This document shows positions 49,571-58,759 of a stretch of 64,000 nt of DNA, piece by piece. The notes under the pieces were generated by a model. That model was given only the letters and a program-made list of their open reading frames with translations, ran no database searches and was not told where the DNA came from. The position numbers and the translations under genes were made by a program. Source of the DNA: DATFKA01 sp042095835 (GTDB lineage Bacteria; Bacteroidota; Bacteroidia; Chitinophagales; Saprospiraceae); contig JBELML010000001.1 in the NCBI GenBank assembly GCA_042095835.1, positions 1 to 64,000 of the forward strand. The letters run 5' to 3'. The stretch's first letter is position 1; every line of letters begins with the position of its first letter.

Positions 49571-51025
49571 ATGATTTTTGATATGCCAAAGAATGAAAGC
49601 CCAATCATAAAAGTTTTAGGTGTAGGTGGTGGAGGATCTAACGCCGTCAACCACATGTACAAGCAGGGTATTATCGGAGTAGATTTTGCCATTTGCAACA
49701 CCGATGCTCAAGCAATGGAAGTCAGTCCAGTGCCCACTAAAATTCAGCTAGGACCAGAACTCACCGAAGGGCGAGGAGCTGGGTCTAAGCCTCAAGTTGG
49801 TAAACTAGCTTGTGAAGAGTCTATTCAGGATGTGAAACAATACCTGGAGAACAACTGTAAAATGCTGTTTATCACCGCTGGTATGGGTGGTGGTACGGGT
49901 ACAGGAGCAGCGCCTATTATTGCAAAAACTGCCCGTGAAATGGGCATTTTGACGGTTGCTATCATCACCTTGCCCTTTACATTCGAAGGTCGACGCCGGA
50001 CCAATCAAGGAATGGAAGGTCTTGCAGAACTAAAAGAGCAAGTAGATACGATCATCATTGTCTCCAATGATAAAATGCGTCAGATTTTTGGAAACCTTTC
50101 CATCTCTGGTGCATTTGCTCAGGCAGACAATATCCTGACCACTGCAGCTAAAGGTATTGCAGAGATTATCACTGTGCCAGGTTATGTGAACGTGGACTTT
50201 GAAGATGTCAATACCGTAATGCGTCAAAGTGGTGTAGCCATCATGGGTACAGCCAGTGCAGAAGGCGAGGATCGTGCTAAAAGAGCCGTGGATGAGGCCC
50301 TACACTCACCGCTGTTAGAAGACAATGATATTCGTGGCGCTCAGCATATTCTGCTAAATATCACTTCTGGACATCAGGAGGTGACGATGGACGAAATTTT
50401 CGAGATTACCGAGTTTGTTCAGGAAGAAGCAGGTTATGGTACGGACCTCATTTGGGGAAATTGCTACGATGAGACTCTAGGAGAGCAATTGTCGGTGACC
50501 GTCATTGCTACCGGTTTTAAACACCGCAATTTGACAGAGAAGCAGAAAGAGGTAAATAAGCGCAGAGTAGTTTCGCTAGAAGATGATCAAGAGGTAAAAG
50601 GTAAAGCCCAAAAAGGCTTATCTGATATTGGATTTGAGTCTAGCGAGACGACTAAATATGCTAATACTTATGAGTTTGATGATGTCAGAGCGAGTTTAGA
50701 TAAGTTTAGTAAAATGCACTGGGGACAAGAAGAACCCAGCTTACAGCCCAAAGGAAAGAAGAACGAAGAGGAGATGCTCAAAAAGCAGCGGTACCAAGAG
50801 GGCCAAAAGCGACAAAGCCGAGTGTCCTTGGAGCCGCCCAAATTGAGTAACCCCAAAGCGGTAGTAGAGCTAGAAAATCAGCCTGCTTACCTACGACGCG
50901 GGATCAGTCTGGATGATGTGCCACATTCTGCGGAGGAGGACCTTTCTAGTTGGTCAGTGAGTGAAGTGGATGAAACGCCCACTATCCATGAGCAAAATTC
51001 TTTCCTTCACGGAAATGTAGATTAG
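49571..51025 (+). CDS. ftsZ: Cell division GTPase FtsZ
   Basis: The 484-residue tubulin homologue has IIKVLGVGGGGSNAVNHMY, the GTPase signature FITAGMGGGTGTGAAPIIA, and the T7-type segment GYVNVDFEDVNTVM. After the conserved ~320 residues comes a ~150-residue charged linker rich in K, E and Q, and a short tail (EQNSFLHGNVD) whose match to the usual FtsA-binding peptide is weak. It forms the division ring. A terminator-like hairpin follows, so the dcw transcript probably ends here. Confidence 0.96.
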   Translation: MIFDMPKNESPIIKVLGVGGGGSNAVNHMYKQGIIGVDFAICNTDAQAMEVSPVPTKIQLGPELTEGRGAGSKPQVGKLACEESIQDVKQYLENNCKMLFITAGMGGGTGTGAAPIIAKTAREMGILTVAIITLPFTFEGRRRTNQGMEGLAELKEQVDTIIIVSNDKMRQIFGNLSISGAFAQADNILTTAAKGIAEIITVPGYVNVDFEDVNTVMRQSGVAIMGTASAEGEDRAKRAVDEALHSPLLEDNDIRGAQHILLNITSGHQEVTMDEIFEITEFVQEEAGYGTDLIWGNCYDETLGEQLSVTVIATGFKHRNLTEKQKEVNKRRVVSLEDDQEVKGKAQKGLSDIGFESSETTKYANTYEFDDVRASLDKFSKMHWGQEEPSLQPKGKKNEEEMLKKQRYQEGQKRQSRVSLEPPKLSNPKAVVELENQPAYLRRGISLDDVPHSAEEDLSSWSVSEVDETPTIHEQNSFLHGNVD

Positions 51026-51359
51026 TCTATTAAATAATTGAGAATACTTTACTTTCTTCCTAAGGGTCGGGTCATTTATTTGGCCTGGCCCTTTGTCTTT
51101 GTTGGAGACCTGATAGAAAATTTCCAAAAAAAACTCAAAAACATAGTTACATTTTTGCCCATCAAGACACTATATAAATGTAGGGGCTTTAGAAAAGCAT
51201 CTTATTAAGGCCTGATTAAGAAAGGATAGGAAATATTAACAAAATCTATCTATTTATTAACAAGTTCTTAAAAGAAAACATACAACATAGAGGGCATCTT
51301 TGAGTTATACTATAAACGATTCAGAACCCTTTTTTTTGAGAAGCTAAAACATATCCATC
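51026..51359 (+). terminator. Terminator of the dcw cluster and AT-rich spacer
   Basis: AAGGGTCGGGTC (51062-51073) pairs with GGCCTGGCCCTT (51082-51093) over 12 positions with three G-T pairs and an 8-base loop; the following bases are TGTCTTTG. The remaining ~260 bases are AT-rich and show no gene; they should contain the promoter of the small ORF at 51360. Confidence 0.65.
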
Positions 51360-51635
51360 ATGAACATTAAAAAAGTAAAAATGGGCCTAACAGTAGGCCT
51401 AATGAAAAATAGAGAGCGGATTAATTCCGTACAAGCATTTAAAGACTTAATGCAGAACTTTGGCACCGAGGTAGGAACCTTTTTGGGTTTGCAAGAGTTA
51501 GGTTCAATAGCACTCAATGCTAGCCATATTCAACGCAGTTATGCTATTCAATATGAGCGATGCACCCTAAGAGTAGATATGGTGGCAAACCATAGAACCA
51601 ACACCCAGATTGTCAAAAGTTTTAATCTAAGATAA
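51360..51635 (+). CDS. Small protein of unknown function (91 residues)
   Basis: I do not recognise this ORF. It starts at ATG 51360 (MNIKKVKMGLTVGLMKNRER) and is basic at the start, without signal peptide or membrane segment. The centre, NSVQAFKDLMQNFGTEVGTFLGLQELGSIAL, looks helical, and it ends with TNTQIVKSFNLR. It stands alone between the dcw terminator and typA, with long spacers on both sides. It could be a lineage-specific gene or, less likely, a chance ORF; the length in an AT-rich background favours a real gene only moderately. Confidence 0.45.
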   Translation: MNIKKVKMGLTVGLMKNRERINSVQAFKDLMQNFGTEVGTFLGLQELGSIALNASHIQRSYAIQYERCTLRVDMVANHRTNTQIVKSFNLR

Positions 51636-51881
51636 AATCATACTAATTCGAATATTGTAAGCACGGGAAGACAGGCATTCTAATCAAAAGTTTCTATTCC
51701 ACATTGAAAACCTAAGATCAAAAGAACAGCTTGTTTTCCCTCTTTTTTCCGCCGAAGCCAAACGAAGGCGAAACCACCGAAACCGAAGCCACTTTATCCC
51801 AGCAAAGAGATATCCAAAAATCAAGAATTAACCCTTGGTACAATTTTTAAACGTCCGAACATATCAAACCAAAACTACTAC

Positions 51882-51917
51882 TCGGCCATTTCAAGCAATT
51901 GAAGTGGCCGATTTTTT
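51882..51917 (+). terminator. Strong intrinsic terminator upstream of typA
   Basis: TCGGCCATTTCAA-GCAA-TTGAAGTGGCCGA (13-bp stem, one G-T pair, GNRA loop) is followed by six T. It isolates typA from upstream transcription. Confidence 0.85.
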
Positions 51918-52013
51918 CATCCAAATTGCCGATTTTCCCCGAATCCACTCCAAATTTTCACTATTCCGCTACTTATTTAATACTTGGTTCATGTGGTGTA
52001 CATAAAAAAGGTG

Positions 52014-52021
52014 TACCTTTG
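52014..52021 (+). promoter_or_regulatory. Predicted -7 box of typA
   Basis: TACCTTTG is an exact TAnnTTTG match, 36 bases before the typA ATG and about 100 bases after the terminator. The -33 region shows no clear TTTG. Confidence 0.6.
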
Positions 52022-52057
52022 CGCGCTGAAATCAGAATCAATACGAACTGTTATTCT

Positions 52058-53863
52058 ATGAAGATTAGGAATATTGCCATTATTGCCCACGTTGACCACG
52101 GTAAAACAACCTTGGTTGATAAGATGATCCATGCAGGTCAATTATTTGCAGATCATGAGCGCCCTGGAGAGTTGATTATGGATAATAATGAGCTGGAAAG
52201 AGAGAGAGGTATCACCATTCTTGCCAAGAATGTGTCTATCCGCTATAAAGATGTGAAAATCAATATCATCGACACGCCTGGTCACTCCGACTTTGGTGGT
52301 GAGGTAGAGCGGGTATTAAATATGGCTGACGGTGTGCTTTTATTGGTAGATGCTTTTGAGGGGCCAATGCCTCAAACACGCTTCGTACTGCAAAAAGCAC
52401 TCGAATTGGGTCTGCGTCCCATCGTAGTAGTCAATAAAGTAGATAAAGAGAACTGTACACCTGATCTCGTTCAGGAAGCGGTTTTTGATTTAATGCTCAA
52501 TTTGGATGCTACCGAAGAGCAACTCGAATTTCCAACCATCTTTGGTTCCGCTAAAATGGGCTGGATGAACTATGATTGGAAGGATGAAACAGATAATATT
52601 ATTCCGCTACTAGATACGATTCTTGACTACGTTCCAGAACCTAAGGTAGAAGAGGGTACACCACAGTTGTTAATCACGTCTCTTGACTTTTCCAACTATA
52701 TCGGCAGAATTGCCATCGGTCGTTTGAACAGAGGCGAACTCAAAGATGGGCAGCAAGTCACCTTGATGAGTAAAGATGGTACCACCAAGCGTAGCAAGAT
52801 CAGAGGTCTATTCACCTTTGAAGGCTTCGAAAAGGTGAAAGCACCAACCGTCCAGGCAGGCGATATTTGTGCGATTGTTGGCGTGGAAGGTTTCGAAATA
52901 GGAGATACCATTGCTGATCCTGATGCGCCCGAAGCACTGGCACCAATCGCTATCGATGAGCCGACCATGTCTATGCAGTTCACCATTAATGATTCTCCAT
53001 TTTTTGGTAAAGAAGGTAAATTTGTAACCTCGAGACATATCCGCGAACGTTTAGAGAAGGAGTTGGAGAAAAACTTGGCACTACGTGTAGAACCAGGCGA
53101 AACAGCTGATTCCTTCCAGGTATATGGTCGTGGAGTACTTCACTTGGCCGTACTTATTGAAACGATGCGAAGAGAAGGCTACGAACTACAAATAGGTCAG
53201 CCTCAGGTGATTATCAAAGACATCGATGGAGTGAAGAATGAACCTATCGAGGAGTTGAGCATCGATTTACCAGAACAATATTCAGGAACCGCTATTGATT
53301 GGGTGACTAGACGCAAAGGCATCATGATCTCCATGGAGAATAAAAACGAGCGAGTCTTCCTAGAATTTGAGATTCCTTCGAGAGGGATCATGGGTATGCG
53401 GAATGCCATGCTTACAGCTACTGCTGGAGAGGCTATTATGTCTCACCGATATAAAGAATACCAACCATTTAAAGGTGATATTCCTGGACGTCAGAACGGA
53501 TCTATGATCTCTATGGAGAATGGTAAAGCAATACCTTACTCTATTAATAACTTGCAAGAGCGTGGTATTTTCTTTGTCAGCTCTAACCAAGATATCTACG
53601 AAGGACAAGTCGTTGGCGAAAATGCTCGCCCTGGCGATATGGTAGTCAACTTGACTAAAGCCAAGAAAATGTCTAACGTACGTTCAGCTGGTGCAGATGA
53701 CAAATTGAAATTGATTCCACCAAGACTTTTTACTTTAGAGGAAGCGCTCGAGTATATCCAAGCGGACGAATACGTAGAAGTAACTCCTTCTAGTCTGAGA
53801 ATTCGTAAGGTTTTGCTCAAAGAGCATGAGCGCAAGCGCGCCAAGAACCCCGCATTAGCCTAG
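52058..53863 (+). CDS. typA: Ribosome-associated GTPase TypA/BipA
   Basis: The ATG at 52058 gives 601 residues, the normal family length, starting MKIRNIAIIAHVDHGKTTLVDKM. GTPase motifs are G1 AHVDHGKT, G2 ERERGITILAKN, G3 DTPGHSDFGGEV and G4 NKVDKEN. Translation-factor domains II, III and V follow, and the C-terminal TypA-specific part ends VLLKEHERKRAKNPALA. It acts on the ribosome, notably in assembly and stress or cold adaptation. It is transcribed from its own promoter. Confidence 0.96.
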   Translation: MKIRNIAIIAHVDHGKTTLVDKMIHAGQLFADHERPGELIMDNNELERERGITILAKNVSIRYKDVKINIIDTPGHSDFGGEVERVLNMADGVLLLVDAFEGPMPQTRFVLQKALELGLRPIVVVNKVDKENCTPDLVQEAVFDLMLNLDATEEQLEFPTIFGSAKMGWMNYDWKDETDNIIPLLDTILDYVPEPKVEEGTPQLLITSLDFSNYIGRIAIGRLNRGELKDGQQVTLMSKDGTTKRSKIRGLFTFEGFEKVKAPTVQAGDICAIVGVEGFEIGDTIADPDAPEALAPIAIDEPTMSMQFTINDSPFFGKEGKFVTSRHIRERLEKELEKNLALRVEPGETADSFQVYGRGVLHLAVLIETMRREGYELQIGQPQVIIKDIDGVKNEPIEELSIDLPEQYSGTAIDWVTRRKGIMISMENKNERVFLEFEIPSRGIMGMRNAMLTATAGEAIMSHRYKEYQPFKGDIPGRQNGSMISMENGKAIPYSINNLQERGIFFVSSNQDIYEGQVVGENARPGDMVVNLTKAKKMSNVRSAGADDKLKLIPPRLFTLEEALEYIQADEYVEVTPSSLRIRKVLLKEHERKRAKNPALA

Positions 53864-53894
53864 GTAGGATAAGGGCTAACACCCAACAAAAGAT

Positions 53895-54905
53895 ATGCAA
53901 TATAGAACGATCGGAAACAGTGGCCTCATTACTACAGATTTGAGCTTAGGCACTATGCTCTTCGGTGAAGATTCAGGAAGGTCAACTCCTGAAAAAGAAG
54001 CCAAAGAAATACTTAGCTATTATCTGGCACAGGGTGGAAATCATATTGATACTGCCAATGTCTATGCTGGTGGTCGTTCGGAAGAAATTATTGGAAGGGC
54101 CCTCGGTGCCAGTGAACGGAAGCGCAGTATCCTAGCGACTAAAGTTCGCTTCCCGATGGGCGAGGATCCTAACCAAGCAGGCTTATCCAGGTTGCATATC
54201 ATAGAATCGGTTGAGGACAGCCTTCGTAGGCTACAAACCGACTATATAGATATTCTTTATGTCCATGCCTGGGATCCTATCACACCAATCGCAGAAACAC
54301 TTCGAGCACTTGACGATGTCGTGACTAGCGGCAAAGTGAGGTACTTGGGCGTCTCCAACTTTAAGGCTTGGCAAGTAATGAAAGCTCAGGGATTGGCGGA
54401 TCAGCTGGGATTGCATCGATTTATTGCCGGTCAATATCAGTACAGTTTGGTCAAGCGCGATTTAGAGTATGAGTTTATTGATTTATTCGAGTCCGAAGGA
54501 ATTGGTCTACTACCTTGGGGACCGCTAGGTGGAGGATTTCTTACTGGGAAATACCAGCGGACAGGACCAACTTCGGGGAGAATTAGTACGACCGAAGACC
54601 ATACCGAAGAGTCCTGGGAGCGTAGAAATACGGAACAGAACTGGAGGATTCTCGACTATATTCAAGAACTAGCTAAGCATTATAAGGCGACACCTTCACA
54701 GATAGCACTCGCTTGGGTGAGGGCGAAAAAGGTCGTCTCTTCTGTGATTTTAGGAGCACGTACTTTGGAACAACTAAAGGATAATATGGGAGCAGCTCAT
54801 ATCAATCTTCAATTGGAAGAAGTGAAGCAACTAGATCAATTGAGCCAAACACCAGAACTCTATCCTTATCGAATGCTAGATGCCTACGCTCAACGAAAAT
54901 TCTAG
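53895..54905 (+). CDS. Aldo/keto reductase
   Basis: The 336-residue TIM-barrel oxidoreductase has the catalytic tetrad in place: Asp and Tyr in HIDTANVYAGGRSEEIIGRAL, Lys in SILATKVRF, and His in DILYVHAWD. GVSNFKAWQ and SSVILGARTLEQLKDNMGA bind NADPH. It resembles the YajO/Tas-like group of soluble NADPH-dependent carbonyl reductases. Its start is 31 bases after typA, so co-transcription is possible. The substrate is unknown. Confidence 0.9.
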   Translation: MQYRTIGNSGLITTDLSLGTMLFGEDSGRSTPEKEAKEILSYYLAQGGNHIDTANVYAGGRSEEIIGRALGASERKRSILATKVRFPMGEDPNQAGLSRLHIIESVEDSLRRLQTDYIDILYVHAWDPITPIAETLRALDDVVTSGKVRYLGVSNFKAWQVMKAQGLADQLGLHRFIAGQYQYSLVKRDLEYEFIDLFESEGIGLLPWGPLGGGFLTGKYQRTGPTSGRISTTEDHTEESWERRNTEQNWRILDYIQELAKHYKATPSQIALAWVRAKKVVSSVILGARTLEQLKDNMGAAHINLQLEEVKQLDQLSQTPELYPYRMLDAYAQRKF

Positions 54906-54971
54906 TTTTAGGTCTACCTTTAGCAGAAAGTAACGTACAATGTGTTTATATTCGGTGATAAACTTTGACCG

Positions 54972-56435
54972 ATGAAGAGAACACTTGTCCTATTACTTAG
55001 CCTGTTGGTATTTGCGGAGCTGAATGCCCAGGCTATCACTTCTCGCCTTTACGATAGCTATGAACAGTTTAAAGAAGAGCAGCTGTCGCAACGCAGGTTC
55101 AAGCATGAGCAAATCATTAATCTCATGGAAGCTCTCAAAAGCGATCCCCAATTTGAAATACGCACCGTTGGGCACTCCATTGAAGGTCGCAGCTTACACT
55201 TGATCAGTGTCGGAAGTGGTACGACTGATGTTTTTCTTTGGTCGCAAATGCACGGCGACGAACCAACGGCCACCCAAGCCATATTTGATATTTTCAACTT
55301 CTTGAAAAGCTCTAAATTTTCTGCCGAAAAGAAAGATTTATTGAGCAAGCTTAGGATTCATTTTCTACCAATGCTCAACCCAGATGGGGCCGAGCGCTAC
55401 CAAAGGCGCAATGCACTTGGCGTAGATATCAATCGAGATGCATTGCGTTTGCAGTCTCCTGAGAGTAGGACTTTGAAACGTATTCGGGATAGTTTGGAGG
55501 CGGATTTTGGCTTTAATTTACATGATCAGAGCCGATACTATAACGCATTTCGAACGGAGAAACCAGCGACTATTTCTTATTTGGCTCCAGCTTATGATTA
55601 TGAGAAATCTGTAAATACTGTGCGCGCAAATGCTATGCGAGTTATAGTGATGATGAATCGGATTATCCAGAAATATGCACCAGGTCAAGTAGGTAGCTAT
55701 AACGATGCTTTTGAGCCGAGGGCCTTCGGCGATAACCTACAAAAATGGGGAACCAGCACGATTCTTATCGAATCAGGCGGCTACCAAAATGATAGAGAGA
55801 AACAAGAAATTCGAAAATTAAATTACGTATCAATTCTTTCAGCGATTTTCTCGATAGCGGATCAGTCTTATAAAAAAGCTAGCTTATCAGAATATGAAGC
55901 CATCCTTAGAAATGACAGGAAGCTGTTTGACCTTAAAGTCGAAAACTTATCCTATAACTTGCTCGGTAGTACTTACCAATTAGATATTGGGATCAATCAT
56001 TTCGAGTACGATTTGCCAGGGAATGAAGATTTTTACTACCGCAGTGGAGTAGTGGATCAGGGCGATTTGTCCACCTATTACGGCTATAAAACGATCAAAG
56101 CTCAAGGACTAAGCTTGAAATATGGTCAGGTCTATCCAAAAGTATTTGCTAAAATTACAGACCTAGAGGAAGTCAATTTTAAGCAGGCCTTGAAAGACGG
56201 CTATCTTTACTTTCGAGTTGCCAACTTCGCTGAGCAGCAACCTTCGTTCCACGACTATCCATGTATGGTTGTAGGAGAGGACTTCGCTCTTTCTCCATTG
56301 GCGCCAGGGAGCATACCTACCACCTTTTTATTAAGTAAAGAAGGAGATTATCATTATGCCATCATCAATGGTTTTGTCTATGATCTGAAAGCCAATCAGA
56401 ATAGTGTGAAAAATGGTTTGATCCTAAAAAAATAG
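54972..56435 (+). CDS. Secreted M14-family zinc carboxypeptidase
   Basis: The 487-residue protein has a signal peptide (MKRTLVLLLSLLVFAELNAQA). The zinc site is visible as HGDE (H-x-x-E) in LWSQMHGDEPTATQA at ~95 plus a later His in FNLHDQSRYY. Substrate-binding NPDGAERYQRRNALGVDINRD and the catalytic glutamate in STILIESGGY complete the M14 core. The C-terminal ~180 residues are a beta-rich extension of unknown role. There is no T9SS sorting domain, so it is probably periplasmic. Likely a peptide or peptidoglycan-peptide carboxypeptidase. Confidence 0.87.
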   Translation: MKRTLVLLLSLLVFAELNAQAITSRLYDSYEQFKEEQLSQRRFKHEQIINLMEALKSDPQFEIRTVGHSIEGRSLHLISVGSGTTDVFLWSQMHGDEPTATQAIFDIFNFLKSSKFSAEKKDLLSKLRIHFLPMLNPDGAERYQRRNALGVDINRDALRLQSPESRTLKRIRDSLEADFGFNLHDQSRYYNAFRTEKPATISYLAPAYDYEKSVNTVRANAMRVIVMMNRIIQKYAPGQVGSYNDAFEPRAFGDNLQKWGTSTILIESGGYQNDREKQEIRKLNYVSILSAIFSIADQSYKKASLSEYEAILRNDRKLFDLKVENLSYNLLGSTYQLDIGINHFEYDLPGNEDFYYRSGVVDQGDLSTYYGYKTIKAQGLSLKYGQVYPKVFAKITDLEEVNFKQALKDGYLYFRVANFAEQQPSFHDYPCMVVGEDFALSPLAPGSIPTTFLLSKEGDYHYAIINGFVYDLKANQNSVKNGLILKK

Positions 56436-56502
56436 GCAGACGAAGAGTAGCCTTAAAAGATGTTTTTGAAAGCCCAACAAGGAAACTTTAAACAGCTTCA
56501 AC

Positions 56503-57195
56503 ATGAACAATCAAAAATTAGAGGCAACATTGCAACAGCTTTATGCTTTGGCTGATCCTACGGTAATGCCACGAAAGGCAAAAAAATACGGTATTACGGC
56601 CGATAGAGCGCTAGGTGTTTACCTCAAGGATATTAAGGCGATTGCCAAAGACCTTGGTAAGGATAATGAGTTGGCCATCGCTCTTTTTGATACGGGTATT
56701 TATGAAGCGCGCCTACTTTGCAGTAGGATTTACCATTCAAAAGACCTGACAACCGCTTTAATGGAGAAATGGGCAGCAACTTTTGAGAATTGGGAGATTA
56801 CAGACTCCTTCAGCATGAAGTTTTTTACGAGTGGGCCTTTTGTCGATGAGAAAATGCTGGAATGGACAGCACGAGAAGAAACCTTTATCAAAAGAGCAGG
56901 TTTTGTGATGATGGCTTCTTATAGCTCTGTATTTAAAAAGCTAGAGGATGCTTATTTTGAAGACTTTTTTCCAATTATGGAGCGAGAAGCACACGATGAT
57001 CGCATCTATGTAAAAAAGGCCATTAATTGGGCCCTTAGAAATGTCGGCAAGCGAAATGAAAGCTTACGTAAAAAAGCAATCAAGGTCGGCGAGCGTCTTA
57101 TCCAGCGGCCAGAAAAATCGGCCCAATGGATAGGAAAAGACGCTTGCCGAGAATTGAATAATCCCAACCTAAAGTTGAGAAATTATCCAAGATGA
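56503..57195 (+). CDS. AlkD-like DNA alkylation repair protein
   Basis: The 230-residue protein is nearly all helical with HEAT-like repeats. Segments such as YGITADRALGVYLKDIKAIAKDLGKDNELAIALFDTGIYEARLL, VDEKMLEWTAREETFIKRAGFVMMAS and DDRIYVKKAINWALRNVGKRN fit the AlkC/AlkD-type DNA glycosylase family that removes bulky or cationic alkylated bases. Its stop is only 2 bases from the stop of the convergent TerB-like gene. Confidence 0.85.
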   Translation: MNNQKLEATLQQLYALADPTVMPRKAKKYGITADRALGVYLKDIKAIAKDLGKDNELAIALFDTGIYEARLLCSRIYHSKDLTTALMEKWAATFENWEITDSFSMKFFTSGPFVDEKMLEWTAREETFIKRAGFVMMASYSSVFKKLEDAYFEDFFPIMEREAHDDRIYVKKAINWALRNVGKRNESLRKKAIKVGERLIQRPEKSAQWIGKDACRELNNPNLKLRNYPR

Positions 57196-57197
57196 AT

Positions 57198-57659
57198 TTA
57201 TTCTACAATTGGATCAATCATTGGTAGCTCGATTACTTTCTTTTCTTCATTCCCAATAGAAAATGAACCTAAGAAGCCACCAGAGGCTTTAGCTACGTGC
57301 TTTGCAAAGCTTACGAAGCTTTCGTAAAGGACATGACCGATATGTATATCAAGCTTAGCAAGAATAGCATTCAATTTACTGAGCTCATCGCTAATGGCCT
57401 GTTGCCTTTCGTTGACTTCTGTTGGCAGCTTTTCGATCAGTTCGTTCAACTTTTCAGTATAAGTCTGACCAACTAGATCGTAGTAAGGTCTAAGTTCCTC
57501 CAAATAACTGAAGCTGCGAACCTCGGTTACGGTCTCCGCAGCTGCAATTTCTTTGGGATCGATATTTCCGTCTGCACCTGCAACAAGTACCGTGATATAG
57601 GCAATAGCATCAGTCAATAGTTGCTGCTCTTCGGTATTTAAGTTTTTTAGCAAATCCAT
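57198..57659 (-). CDS. TerB-like protein
   Basis: I start at ATG 57659 (MDLLKNLNTEEQQ, 153 residues); an earlier in-frame start is possible but less likely. The N-terminal half, DAIAYITVLVAGADGNIDPKEIAAA, has the ADG-x-I-x-x-x-E metal-type signature of TerB/DjlA-like helical domains. The C-terminal part (HIGHVLYESFVSFAKHVAKASGGFLGSFSIGNEEKKVI) is less clear. TerB domains bind metal or act near the membrane; the exact job is unknown. Confidence 0.7.
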   Translation of the reverse strand: MDLLKNLNTEEQQLLTDAIAYITVLVAGADGNIDPKEIAAAETVTEVRSFSYLEELRPYYDLVGQTYTEKLNELIEKLPTEVNERQQAISDELSKLNAILAKLDIHIGHVLYESFVSFAKHVAKASGGFLGSFSIGNEEKKVIELPMIDPIVE

Positions 57660-57725
57660 AGTATAGTCATTGTGAATTTTCAGGGGGCGAAGATACAACG
57701 ACTATTCAAGATCACAGAGTAAAAA

Positions 57726-58406
57726 CTAAGCTAATTTAGCAATATCTCTTACGAGTATTCTACCTCGATTGAAGTAGATCAAATTAGACTTTTTCAATTC
57801 GTTGAGTACCAATGTTACGGTTTGTCTGGAGGTATGCGTGATATTGGCAATATCTTGATGCGTAAGGGAGTGGCGTAGTAGCATTTCATAACCAACCCTT
57901 TGGCCGCGCTCCACAATTGCAGTCTTGATGAACTCTACAATCCTGGTACGGGCATCTTTACAAATCAAGGCTTCTAACTTGTTCTCTACTTTCATAAGGC
58001 GCTTACCAAATAGAGACATGACTTGATTACAAAGATCGAAGTTAGCAAACATCAATCTACGGAAGTCATCGGCTTTTACGGAGAAGAATTGTACTTCTTC
58101 TTTTAAAGACTGAGCAAACTCCGTTCTATACTTTTCGCCAACCAGACCTTTTTCACCAAAGATAGTGAAAGGGTGAATTAAGGTCTTTATCACCTCCTTG
58201 CCATCTTCAGAATGCAAACCAATTTTGATGGTACCTTTCGTTAGGAAAAAGATACGATCAGAGGCTTCACCCGCTTTATAGATGGTATTATATCTAGGGA
58301 TTCTGCGGTAGTCCATCATTTGGACAAGCTGTTGTTTTTCATCGGGACGCAAGACAGTAAGTAGAGGGAACTGCTCGATCATGTTCATCTTCAGATCTCT
58401 GTTCAT
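57726..58406 (-). CDS. Crp/Fnr-family transcriptional regulator
   Basis: The 226-residue protein has a cyclic-nucleotide-binding-like beta roll (FFLTKGTIKIGLHSEDGKEVIKTLIHPFTIFGEKGLVGEKYRTEF), a dimer helix at ~125-145 and a winged HTH (SLTHQDIANITHTSRQTVTLVLNELKKSNLIYFNRGRILV). The recognition helix TSRQTVTLVLNEL is standard. There is no Cys cluster of the oxygen-sensing FNR type, and the phosphate-binding R-S pair of cAMP receptors is not obvious. Its targets and ligand are unknown. It lies 66 bases upstream of the TerB-like gene on the same strand. Confidence 0.9.
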   Translation of the reverse strand: MNRDLKMNMIEQFPLLTVLRPDEKQQLVQMMDYRRIPRYNTIYKAGEASDRIFFLTKGTIKIGLHSEDGKEVIKTLIHPFTIFGEKGLVGEKYRTEFAQSLKEEVQFFSVKADDFRRLMFANFDLCNQVMSLFGKRLMKVENKLEALICKDARTRIVEFIKTAIVERGQRVGYEMLLRHSLTHQDIANITHTSRQTVTLVLNELKKSNLIYFNRGRILVRDIAKLA

Positions 58407-58759
58407 AATGACTATTTTTGGGCATTGAAGAATTACCTAGCGTATTCTACAGCCTTTAATGGAAGCTGCTTTTAGAATACTCAGAAAAATTTTCTATTGA
58501 CTTACGTACCCATAGACACGAAAAAAGGAACCCCCCACTACTGCAGATAGGATTTTTTTTAATTTTTTTTGAAAAAGAACAAATAAAAAAAAGCCTTTGG
58601 CTATTTACACTGTAAATTAAGTTAGTTGATGTTTTGAAGTCAAGATTTTGGCCAAGATCAAGGTGTGGCGCAGTCCCAATTTATATCGGGACGAGTACAC
58701 AACGAAGATATTGGTCAAAAGATGGCTTCCAAACACTAAGGAATTTATTTTACAGTGTT
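58407..58759. other. Spacer with poly-T tract, small terminator and a dispersed repeat
   Basis: Around 58550-58570 the plus strand has two runs of eight T. A minus-strand mini-terminator, AGCC-aaa-GGCT followed by eight T, lies at 58585-58602 and could end the DUF4249 transcript. A dispersed structured repeat occupies 58646-58722. No gene was seen. Confidence 0.5.
58646..58722 (+). repeat. Dispersed structured repeat, copy 2
   Basis: TTTTGGCCAA (58646-58655) faces TTGGTCAAAA (58711-58720), 9 of 10 paired. Inside, GTCCC (58673-58677) pairs with GGGAC (58688-58692). It shares CCAAGATCAAGG and the right end GGTCAAAAGA with the other copies. Confidence 0.6.

Larger units (their letters stand above)
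51636..52057. other. Non-coding spacer in front of typA
   Basis: It contains a direct repeat CCGAAGCC near 51750-51790 within a purine/C-rich stretch, then a strong terminator at 51882-51917 and a -7 box at 52014-52021, both listed separately. The open frame from 51899 into typA is not coding, because the terminator and promoter lie in it. Confidence 0.6.

Noticed and set aside
51899..52057. 53-residue N-terminal extension of TypA
   Set aside because: The extension would cross a T-run terminator and the typA promoter; ATG 52058 gives the family length.
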